DNA from: CAMCXT01 sp046302715
Lineage (GTDB): Bacteria > Bacteroidota > Bacteroidia > M30B66
NCBI GenBank assembly: GCA_046302715.1
Contig: JBKCHQ010000207.1
Span: 1-7,719 of the forward strand
DNA length: 7,719 nt
Direction of reading: 5' to 3'
Made by a program: the position numbers and the translations under genes. The notes beneath the pieces are model-generated. The model saw only the letters and a list, made by a program, of their open reading frames with translations, made no database searches and was not told the DNA's origin. Of the stretch, positions 1-5,397 are shown in pieces. How positions within the stretch are numbered: position 1 is the first letter of the stretch; the number at the start of each line of letters is the position of its first letter.

Positions 1-936
1 AATAACTTATTTAACACTCTTTCGCCTCGTGCAGCAGTTTCGTATCGTCTGTTGCCCAAATGGAACATCAACGCATCGGTGGGTGATTATTATAAAATCC
101 CAACCTATACGGTGCTTGGTTTCCAAAATAACGAGGGCGAATATGTAAATCGAGATGCTAAATACATCCGATCCACGCATTATGTAGGTGGTTTCGAATA
201 TATGCCTAAAGAGGATTTGCGTTTTACACTTGAAGGCTTTTATAAAAAATACAGCAACTATCCGGTTTCGGTAGCCAACGGTATTTCGCTGGCTAATTTA
301 GGCGGGGGCTTCGATATTTTAGGCAACGAGGCCATCGTAAGCAGTGGTGGTGGCGAAACCTATGGAGCAGAATTTTACTTCCAACAAAAGCTGGTGAAAC
401 GCATCTTTGCTGTATTCAGCTATACGTTTGTAAGAAGTCGTTTTTCGGGTGCTAACGGTCAATTAACGGCATCTTCATGGGACAATCGCCATTTAGTATC
501 GGCCTTATTCGGTTGGAAACTAAAGCGAGGTTGGGAGATTGGAGCAAAATTCCGTTTTGCAGGGGGAGCTCCATACACCCCGTTCGATACCACAGCTTCG
601 CGCTTAAGCTTCGCCACAACGGGACAAGGAGTTTTGGATTATTCCCGGTTGAACACAGAGCGTCTTATTAACTTTAGTCAGCTTGATATTCGCTTTGATA
701 AGAAGTTCTATTTCCGTCGCTCCACACTCGATATTTTCATCGACATCCAAAATGCCATGCGAGCCCGTAATCCGGATATTCCCGATTATTCGTTCGCCCG
801 TAATGCCGACAATACAGGATTTGAAACCACCGACGGCCAACCTTTGCGCCCGGATGGATCAAATGGGATTCCGGTATTACTTGAAGACGATACCCCGCTG
901 GTAACTCCAGCCATTGGGATCATTTTCGAGTTTTAG
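1..936 (+). CDS. TonB-dependent outer-membrane receptor, C-terminal part (5' truncated by window edge)
   Basis: The frame is open from base 1 to the TAG at 934-936, giving 311 codons, so this is the 3' end of a longer gene. A TTG at 52 could be read as a start, but coding continues upstream of it in the same frame, so it is internal. The protein has alternating hydrophobic/polar beta-strands rich in Tyr and Phe with Gly/Asn/Asp turns. It contains a GAEFYF strand, SSWDNRH, GGAPYTPFD and a late DIQNAMRARNPD segment, and it ends in IGIIFEF with a terminal Phe, as expected for BAM-dependent outer-membrane barrels. These features match the barrel end of Bacteroidota TonB-dependent receptors. Such receptors import large substrates (siderophores, glycans, cobalamin, peptides) using TonB energy. 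The plug domain and any N-terminal carboxypeptidase-like domain lie outside the window, so the substrate cannot be named. No SusD partner follows, which argues weakly against a glycan-utilisation (SusCD) pair. A different outer-membrane barrel is the main alternative. Confidence 0.85.
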   Translation, partial: NNLFNTLSPRAAVSYRLLPKWNINASVGDYYKIPTYTVLGFQNNEGEYVNRDAKYIRSTHYVGGFEYMPKEDLRFTLEGFYKKYSNYPVSVANGISLANLGGGFDILGNEAIVSSGGGETYGAEFYFQQKLVKRIFAVFSYTFVRSRFSGANGQLTASSWDNRHLVSALFGWKLKRGWEIGAKFRFAGGAPYTPFDTTASRLSFATTGQGVLDYSRLNTERLINFSQLDIRFDKKFYFRRSTLDIFIDIQNAMRARNPDIPDYSFARNADNTGFETTDGQPLRPDGSNGIPVLLEDDTPLVTPAIGIIFEF

Positions 937-1155
937 GGTGTTAATTTGAGACATTAATTTTGGATGACCTTGATACATCTCATGTCTTTTAAACATTTTT
1001 AGTATGATTGTTTAAATCAGATTAAATTTCTTTAAGGTCTGATTATTAAAAGCCCAGCAGACTCCGTTTTGGTGGTATAAAGTAACTTTATTCAGCCAAA
1101 ATTAACGTTATATTCAAATCTGATTAAACCACTACATTTGCAAAAACACTTTTTT
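937..1155. other. Intergenic region with AATCnGATT palindromes
   Basis: This 219-bp AT-rich gap has no convincing ORF or GC-rich terminator after the receptor gene. It holds two near-identical 12-mers, AATCAGATTAAA at 1015-1026 and AATCTGATTAAA at 1117-1128, each containing the palindrome AATC-N-GATT. A further TCTGATT at 1038-1044 can pair with AATCAGA at 1015-1021 across a 16-nt loop. The second 12-mer ends 4 nt before the -7 element of the downstream gene. It could be an operator or chance in AT-rich DNA. Confidence 0.4.
1133..1140 (+). promoter_or_regulatory. Bacteroidota -7 promoter element for the secreted redoxin gene
   Basis: TACATTTG matches the Bacteroidota -7 consensus TAnnTTTG exactly and ends 15 nt before the ATG at 1156. 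I see no good -33 TTG/TTTG at the usual 19-20 nt spacing, so the call rests on the -7 element and its position. It implies a very short leader of about 10 nt and argues against initiation at the TTG at 1138-1140, which lies inside the element. Confidence 0.5.
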
Positions 1156-1959
1156 ATGAAAAAAATATTACTTCAATCACTTTCACTTATTTTCTGTGCT
1201 AATAGCTTTGGTCAGATTGGAGCCACAGCTCCCGACTTTACGGTTACCGACCTTAATGGCAACGAAATAAGCCTCTATGCAGATATACTCGACCAAGGAC
1301 TGATAGCCTTAGTGGATGTTTCTGCCACATGGTGTGGGCCATGCTGGAACCTTCATCAGTCGCACGTTCTAAGAGACTTACACCAAACCTATGGCGCTGG
1401 CGGATCAAACCAGCTGAGGGTGGTATTTTATGAGGGCGACCCCAATACAACCCTTAACGATTTGAATGGAACCACAGGCAGTTCGCAAGGCAATTGGCTT
1501 CTTGATACACCCTATCCGGTAGTTAACGAGTCGCCACTAAGTTTAAACTTGAATGTATGGGCTCCCGACGGATTTCCCACCTTAAATGTAATTCGGCCAT
1601 CCGATAAAAAAATTGTAGCGGATACCTGGAACATTTATACATTGAATGGACAAATTGATGCCATTGAAAATGCTACGGGCTTAACACTTACGGCAGCAAG
1701 TACCATAGCAGTATCGACCACCAATGCTATTTCTACCTACCCCAACCCGGCGAACGAACAACTTTATATTGAATGGGATAACTTCTCAATTAATAGTAAA
1801 ATTGAGTTATTTACGATTGATGGAAAGTTAATCCAAACAATCAACCCCAATGCTCCAATATTAACTGTGGATACACAAACATTACCAACCGGGCAATATG
1901 TTTTGAAGGTAATTAATGAAGATGAAGTATCCACAAAAATGATTTCAGTGGTTCACTAA
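1156..1959 (+). CDS. Secreted thioredoxin-like protein with C-terminal T9SS sorting domain
   Basis: The product is 267 aa starting at ATG 1156. An in-frame TTG at 1138 is rejected because it overlaps the predicted promoter element and would put six residues before the signal peptide. Residues 1-20 are a Sec signal peptide (MKK, hydrophobic core, end near SFGQ). Residues 22-175 form a thioredoxin/AhpC-TSA-like fold with APDF at 25-28, the redox motif WCGPC at 59-63 (Cys60, Cys63) and a GFPT cis-Pro loop at 139-142. Residues from about 190 to the end form a type A T9SS sorting domain, with YPNPAN at 195-200, LFTIDGK at 218-224, LPTGQYVLKV at 243-252 and KMISVVH at the C-terminus. The family view is a periplasm-exported disulfide oxidoreductase that crosses the outer membrane by T9SS, after which the C-terminal domain is removed, with or without anchoring. 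Partner and substrate are unknown. It appears to be a single-gene unit between its own promoter and a strong terminator. Confidence 0.88.
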   Translation: MKKILLQSLSLIFCANSFGQIGATAPDFTVTDLNGNEISLYADILDQGLIALVDVSATWCGPCWNLHQSHVLRDLHQTYGAGGSNQLRVVFYEGDPNTTLNDLNGTTGSSQGNWLLDTPYPVVNESPLSLNLNVWAPDGFPTLNVIRPSDKKIVADTWNIYTLNGQIDAIENATGLTLTAASTIAVSTTNAISTYPNPANEQLYIEWDNFSINSKIELFTIDGKLIQTINPNAPILTVDTQTLPTGQYVLKVINEDEVSTKMISVVH

Positions 1960-1981
1960 TAATTAGTCAAACTAAATCTTT

Positions 1982-2008
1982 AAAGCCCTCATATTGAGGG
2001 CTTTTTTT
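1982..2008 (+). terminator. Rho-independent terminator of the secreted redoxin gene
   Basis: A perfect 10-bp stem, AAAGCCCTCA at 1982-1991 paired with TGAGGGCTTT at 1995-2004, encloses a 3-nt TAT loop. The T-run extends to 2008. It lies 22 nt after the stop codon. It is a textbook intrinsic terminator on +. The A-run on the left arm is short, so bidirectional action for the converging - strand operon is possible but weaker. Confidence 0.92.
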
Positions 2009-2049
2009 ATATCTCTACCTGTGTAACTAGTAAATCGCTTATAAAACCA

Positions 2050-2063
2050 AAATTGTACAATTT
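2050..2063. repeat. 14-bp perfect palindrome AAATTGTACAATTT
   Basis: This perfect dyad lies between the redoxin terminator and the end of the convergent yciO-like gene, which stops at 2094. It is 30 nt downstream of that stop on the - strand. It has no loop and little GC, so it is a poor terminator. It could be a protein-binding site or chance in AT-rich DNA. Confidence 0.3.
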
Positions 2064-2093
2064 AAACACACACGTAAATAGATGAAAATGAAT

Positions 2094-2711
2094 CTATTCA
2101 AAATCAACCGTACCTGCACCCTGGCGTATAAGTTCGGGCTCGAGGCCTGTACAGTCAATTACAGTTGACGGCACCAAGGCTCCATAACCGCCATCAACAA
2201 CTAGATCAACGGAGTCGCGATAGCGCTCGTGAATCAATTCGGGATCGGTGGTATATTCCAATATTTCGTCGTCATCGTGCACCGAGGATGAAATGAGCGG
2301 GTTACCCAATTCGCGCACTAAAGCACGGCATATTTCATTATCCGGAATTCGAATGCCCAATGTGCGCTTGTTATTTTTAAACAGTTTGGGTACACTGTTA
2401 CTGGCATTTAAGATAAACGTGTAAGGCCCGGGTAAACAGGCTTTCATGAGTTTAAAAGTACGTGTATCAACCGGTCGAGAATATTCGGTTAAATGCGACA
2501 AATCATCAAAAACGAATGAAAAATCGGCCTTTTCTGGCTTAATTCCTTTTAGGTAAGCAATGCGTTCAACTGCCCTATTTTTGGTAATGTCGCAGCCAAA
2601 GGCATATACTCCATCGGTGGGATAAATGATCACTCCTCCGTCGCGCAATACCTCTACTACTTTTTTGAGTTGACGAGGATCGGGCGTTATCGGATGGATG
2701 CGTACCAACAT
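2094..2711 (-). CDS. yciO: YciO-type member of the Sua5/YciO/YrdC family (threonylcarbamoyl-AMP synthase-like)
   Basis: The product is 205 aa, starting at the ATG complementary to 2709-2711. One YrdC-like domain fills the protein, with PTDGVYAFGCD at 31-41, LPGPYTFIL at 93-101, GIRIPDNE at 119-126, SSSVH at 141-145, VDLVVDGGY at 168-176 and PSTVID at 181-186. YrdC/Sua5 enzymes make threonylcarbamoyl-AMP from Thr, bicarbonate and ATP for the t6A37 modification of ANN-decoding tRNAs. Length, the PTDG...Y loop and the degenerate region at 54-66 (LKGIKPEKADFSF, where YrdC has a K-x-R...K-G motif) resemble E. coli YciO, recalled from memory, rather than YrdC. It has no C-terminal Sua5 domain. A dedicated YrdC/Sua5 may therefore exist elsewhere, and this paralogue's exact role is less certain. 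It lies 3 nt after the transaldolase gene and is almost surely co-transcribed with it. Confidence 0.85.
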   Translation of the reverse strand: MLVRIHPITPDPRQLKKVVEVLRDGGVIIYPTDGVYAFGCDITKNRAVERIAYLKGIKPEKADFSFVFDDLSHLTEYSRPVDTRTFKLMKACLPGPYTFILNASNSVPKLFKNNKRTLGIRIPDNEICRALVRELGNPLISSSVHDDDEILEYTTDPELIHERYRDSVDLVVDGGYGALVPSTVIDCTGLEPELIRQGAGTVDFE

Positions 2712-2714
2712 GTT

Positions 2715-3371
2715 TTAATGATTCAATTTGCCATAATCGGCCAGAAACTTTTCAAGGCCAATATCGGTAAGAGGATGCTTTAATAAGTCGGTAATTACGT
2801 TAAGCGGACACGTGGCCACATCTGCACCTATTTCGGCACACTCCATAAGATGCATGGTATGACGAATAGAAGCCGCTAAAATCTGGGTTTCGTACCCGTA
2901 GTTATCGTAAATAGTTCGAATTTTACCAATCAGCTCCACGCCATAAGAACTCACATCGTCGAGACGCCCCAAAAACGGCGATACATAGGTAGCTCCGGCC
3001 TTGGCCGCCAGCAATGCCTGCCCTGCCGAAAATACCAAAGTGCAATTGGTACGAATACCCTTAGAACTAAAATATTTGATGGCCTTGATACCGTCTTTTA
3101 TCATCGGCACCTTTACCACAATCTGTGTGTGCAATGATGCCAAATTCTCTCCTTCGCGAATAATGCCTTCATAATCGGTAGCAATTACTTCGGCACTTAC
3201 ATCGCCTTCAACAATCTCGCAAATATTGATATAATGTTGCATGATGCGGTCGGTTCCGCTTATGCCTTCCTTTGCCATTAGGCTTGGGTTGGTGGTAACT
3301 CCATCCAAAACACCAAGGTCCTGGGCTTCGCGAATTTGCGCTAAATTGGCAGTATCGATAAAGAATTTCAT
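2715..3371 (-). CDS. tal: Transaldolase, short TalC/FSA-type
   Basis: The product is 218 aa, the usual length of the small transaldolase / fructose-6-phosphate aldolase subfamily, with a (beta/alpha)8 fold and a cytoplasmic location. MKFFIDTANL opens the protein. Asp6, TTNPSL at 26-31 and the Schiff-base lysine Lys87 in VVKVPM (85-90) are present. Glu61 (SAEV), Ser131 and Phe133 (VSPF) occupy the positions that in E. coli FsaA are Gln59, Ala129 and Tyr131. In true transaldolases these positions are Glu, Ser and Phe. I therefore infer transaldolase activity in the non-oxidative pentose phosphate pathway (sedoheptulose-7-P + glyceraldehyde-3-P to erythrose-4-P + fructose-6-P) rather than F6P aldolase activity, although annotation pipelines often call this family fsa. 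It is the first gene of a two-gene operon with the yciO-like gene, 3 nt apart. Divergent from it is the SUI1-like gene. Confidence 0.92.
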   Translation of the reverse strand: MKFFIDTANLAQIREAQDLGVLDGVTTNPSLMAKEGISGTDRIMQHYINICEIVEGDVSAEVIATDYEGIIREGENLASLHTQIVVKVPMIKDGIKAIKYFSSKGIRTNCTLVFSAGQALLAAKAGATYVSPFLGRLDDVSSYGVELIGKIRTIYDNYGYETQILAASIRHTMHLMECAEIGADVATCPLNVITDLLKHPLTDIGLEKFLADYGKLNH

Positions 3372-3391
3372 GGTATGTGCTGTTATTGCCG

Positions 3392-3399
3392 CAAAGGTA
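3392..3399 (-). promoter_or_regulatory. -7 promoter element for the tal-yciO operon
   Basis: Read on -, the sequence is TACCTTTG, an exact TAnnTTTG match, 20 nt upstream of the tal ATG. No exact -33 TTG is found at standard spacing. The predicted leader is about 15 nt and has no Shine-Dalgarno sequence, as is common in Bacteroidota. Confidence 0.5.
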
Positions 3400-3455
3400 A
3401 AAAGTAAATAAGCCCAGTGTAAAATAACTTATGAACCATTGGTGAACAGCATCGA

Positions 3456-3463
3456 TATTTTTG
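3456..3463 (+). promoter_or_regulatory. -7 promoter element for the SUI1/YciH-like gene
   Basis: TATTTTTG is an exact TAnnTTTG match that ends 25 nt before the ATG at 3489. Transcription would begin near 3468-3470, so translation should start at or soon after 3470. That leaves the out-of-frame ATG at 3489 as the only standard start nearby. The -33 is not convincing: a TTG at 3439-3441 is only 14 nt away. Confidence 0.5.
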
Positions 3464-3488
3464 TAGATATTTACGGGTAAATAGCACC

Positions 3489-3825
3489 ATGGCAAAATAA
3501 AGACCGCATCAACATTGTATATTCCACCAATCCAAACTTCAATTACCAACACGAAGACGACGCTGAGCCAGAAACACTTGCACCAGGAAATCAGGACCTT
3601 AGAATATGGCTCGAACGCTATAAAGGCGATAAAAAAGCAACGGTAATTAAAGGTTTTATTGGCAAATCGGAAGATTGCGAGGCGCTCGCAAAAATGCTTA
3701 AAAACCATTGCGGTAGTGGCGGTAGTGTTAAAGAAAATGAAATTATTGTTCAGGGCGACCACCGCGATAAGGTGTTAACGTTCCTAAACCAGAAAGGCTA
3801 TAAAGCCAAGAAATCGGGCGGCTAA
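3489..3825 (+). CDS. SUI1/YciH-type (eIF1-like) translation factor; start codon out of frame with the body
   Basis: The body is read in the frame of 3490 up to the TAA at 3823-3825. It has NIVYSTNP near 3511-3534, then an acidic linker, then a SUI1 domain: KATVIKGFIG, CGSGGS at 3709-3726, QGDHRDK at 3751-3771, and a C-terminus KAKKSGG. It is about 110 aa, normal for the family. Bacteroidota relatives that I recall begin with M plus a few polar residues before N(I/V)VYSTNP. Here the only ATG, at 3489-3491, reads ATG GCA AAA TAA, so it stops after three codons and is +1 out of frame. In the body frame, a TAA at 3478-3480 blocks extension upstream, and only ATA (3481), ATC (3508) or ATT (3514) could start. 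The gene is therefore frameshifted by an indel in the A-run at 3494-3497 (real or a sequencing error), or uses a non-AUG start, or uses +1 recoding. The family binds the 30S subunit and affects start selection and stress translation. Its stop is 9 nt from the convergent bshA stop. Confidence 0.85.
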
Positions 3826-3834
3826 TTCCTACGA

Positions 3835-4962
3835 TTAATCTGCGCGTACCACCTTTTCGTAAACACTCTCGTAAAGCGGTATAATTCTATTACTCGAGAA
3901 TTGCTCGGCACGTTTTCGAGCATTTACAGAAAATTTCCCAAGTAAATCAGGATTCTTCAAAAGTTCAAGGCTATGTTGGGCCATATCCTCTACATCGCCA
4001 ACATCGCTCATAAAGCCGCAATAACCCTGTTGGTTAACTTCGGGAATCCCCCCCGTATTAGTGGATATCACCGGAACACCGGATGCCAGTGCCTCCAATG
4101 CCGAAAGTCCGAAACTCTCCGATTCTGACGTCAATAAAAACAAATCAGATACGCATAGAATTTGTTCGATGGCCTTGGTTTTCCCCAAGAAAACTACATC
4201 CTGAAAAACCCCGAGGCTGCGTGCTAAATTTTCAACCTGAGCCCGATCGGGTCCATCGCCCGCCAATAATAACTTACACGGTATGGATTGGTGCACCCGT
4301 TCAAACACTTTTACCACATCCGAAATTCGCTTTACAGGACGAAAATTCGAAATGTGAGTAATGATTTTTTCGCCGTTCGGAGCATAAATCTTTCGATGAC
4401 ACTTATCGGTAGGGTTATTATAATTGCTTAGCTCAATAAAGTTTGGAATCACATCTATATGGTTCGACACTTCGAAATAGCGCAATGTATCGCTGCGCAA
4501 ACTGTTCGAAACCGCGGTAACAGCGTCGCTATGATTTAAGGCAAATTCAATCACCGGCTTATACGAAGGGTCACGGCCTACTAGCGTTATGTCGGTTCCA
4601 TGCAGCGTGGTAATGTAAGGAACCCTCTTGCCTTTAGTGCGTAATATTTCGCGTGCCATAAATGCCGCCGAAGCATGAGGAATGGCATAATGTACATGAA
4701 GCAGGTCGAGCTTGTGATGCAAGGCCACATCTACCAGTTTTGAGGTAAGCGAAATCTCATACGGTAAAAATTCGAAGAGTGGATAGTTCGCTACGGGAAC
4801 TTCATGATAAAACAAATTACCCGAAAAGCGATCAAGCCTAAAGGGCTGACTGTACGAGATAAAATGCACCTGATGGCCCTTTTGCGCGAGCTCAAGACCA
4901 AGTTCGGTAGCAACAACGCCCGAACCTCCAAAGGTGGGATAACAAACAATTCCTATATTCAT
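3835..4962 (-). CDS. bshA: N-acetyl-alpha-D-glucosaminyl L-malate synthase BshA (bacillithiol biosynthesis)
   Basis: The product is 375 aa, a GT4-family retaining glycosyltransferase of GT-B fold and normal BshA length. It transfers GlcNAc from UDP-GlcNAc to L-malate, the first step of bacillithiol synthesis in the cytosol. The N-terminal domain opens with MNIGIVCYPTFGGSG (glycine loop at 12-15), followed by HVHYAIPHA at 89-97 and TLHGTDIT at 119-126. The C-terminal nucleotide-sugar domain has SNFRPVKR at 205-212, LLLAGDGP at 231-238 and the E-x7-E motif with Glu282 and Glu290 (SESFGLSALE), then SGVPVIST at 294-301 and GGIPEV. FGGSG plus HYAIPHA distinguishes BshA from generic GT4 enzymes. 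Its ATG overlaps the stop of the upstream protease gene by 4 nt (ATGA), indicating translational coupling. It is the last gene of the mdh-protease-bshA operon. bshB and bshC are not in the window. Confidence 0.94.
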   Translation of the reverse strand: MNIGIVCYPTFGGSGVVATELGLELAQKGHQVHFISYSQPFRLDRFSGNLFYHEVPVANYPLFEFLPYEISLTSKLVDVALHHKLDLLHVHYAIPHASAAFMAREILRTKGKRVPYITTLHGTDITLVGRDPSYKPVIEFALNHSDAVTAVSNSLRSDTLRYFEVSNHIDVIPNFIELSNYNNPTDKCHRKIYAPNGEKIITHISNFRPVKRISDVVKVFERVHQSIPCKLLLAGDGPDRAQVENLARSLGVFQDVVFLGKTKAIEQILCVSDLFLLTSESESFGLSALEALASGVPVISTNTGGIPEVNQQGYCGFMSDVGDVEDMAQHSLELLKNPDLLGKFSVNARKRAEQFSSNRIIPLYESVYEKVVRAD

Positions 4963-5390
4963 TCAGACAGATCGAGATGAAGCATGTAGGTGGTGAGGTC
5001 AATCATGGCACGATAACGCGCCAGAATTTCAAAACCGAGAATTCCATCAATAGGCTTAATTCCCAATTCTTTATAGGTTTCATTAACATACCCTAAATCG
5101 ATGGTACCCGCTTTAAATTCGGCCACACTAAGTTTGCCTATACTTAATCCATGTACCATCACTTCATGGCTATCAGCAATTTGTGCCTGAAAACCCGATG
5201 ATTGGCGACGTTCCTCCGTAAATTCAAGTTGAGGAAACTTGCGACGCAAACGTTTATGGTCAAAAATAGTGTGCGAAGCACCCGTATCTATGAGTAAGCG
5301 TATTTTTTTGCCCAGAAGTTTAGCTTCAATAAATACTTGCCCTCCGCCGTCGTGCATTAGGTGGGTCTTTAAGTTTATTGAAGTAAACAT
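4959..5390 (-). CDS. Retropepsin-like aspartyl protease (clan AA), small cytosolic protein
   Basis: The product is 143 aa. The catalytic motif LLIDTGASHTIFD covers residues 32-44, with Asp35-Thr-Gly as the active-site triad of retroviral-type aspartyl proteases. The second hallmark, a hydrophobic-hydrophobic-Gly element, is IDGILGFEIL at 114-123, followed by a closing beta-strand AMIDL. One DTG per chain means that a homodimer would be needed for activity. There is no signal peptide or membrane segment, so it is likely cytoplasmic. Met12 is an alternative start, but the first ATG lies only 7 nt after the mdh stop and keeps the compact operon spacing. The gene sits between mdh and bshA and its stop overlaps the bshA start. 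Its substrate is unknown. The position suggests co-expression with bacillithiol synthesis, but nothing in the sequence shows a functional role there. Confidence 0.82.
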   Translation of the reverse strand: MFTSINLKTHLMHDGGGQVFIEAKLLGKKIRLLIDTGASHTIFDHKRLRRKFPQLEFTEERRQSSGFQAQIADSHEVMVHGLSIGKLSVAEFKAGTIDLGYVNETYKELGIKPIDGILGFEILARYRAMIDLTTYMLHLDLSE

Positions 5391-5397
5391 AAAGCGT

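Noticed and set aside
604..840. 78-codon open frame on - inside the receptor gene
   Set aside because: Shadow of the receptor coding frame. It has no start signal or domain.
1138..1155. TTG start six codons upstream for the secreted redoxin
   Set aside because: The TTG is part of the TAnnTTTG element, and the signal peptide begins properly at ATG 1156.
3208..3762. 184-codon open frame on - across the tal start and the SUI1-like gene
   Set aside because: It is antisense to two clearly conserved genes, has a Phe/Cys/Tyr-rich composition without any recognisable domain, and exists only because the opposite strands are coding.
4083..4361. 92-codon open frame on + inside bshA
   Set aside because: Antisense shadow of bshA. 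It is Pro/Arg-rich, has no motif and no promoter element.
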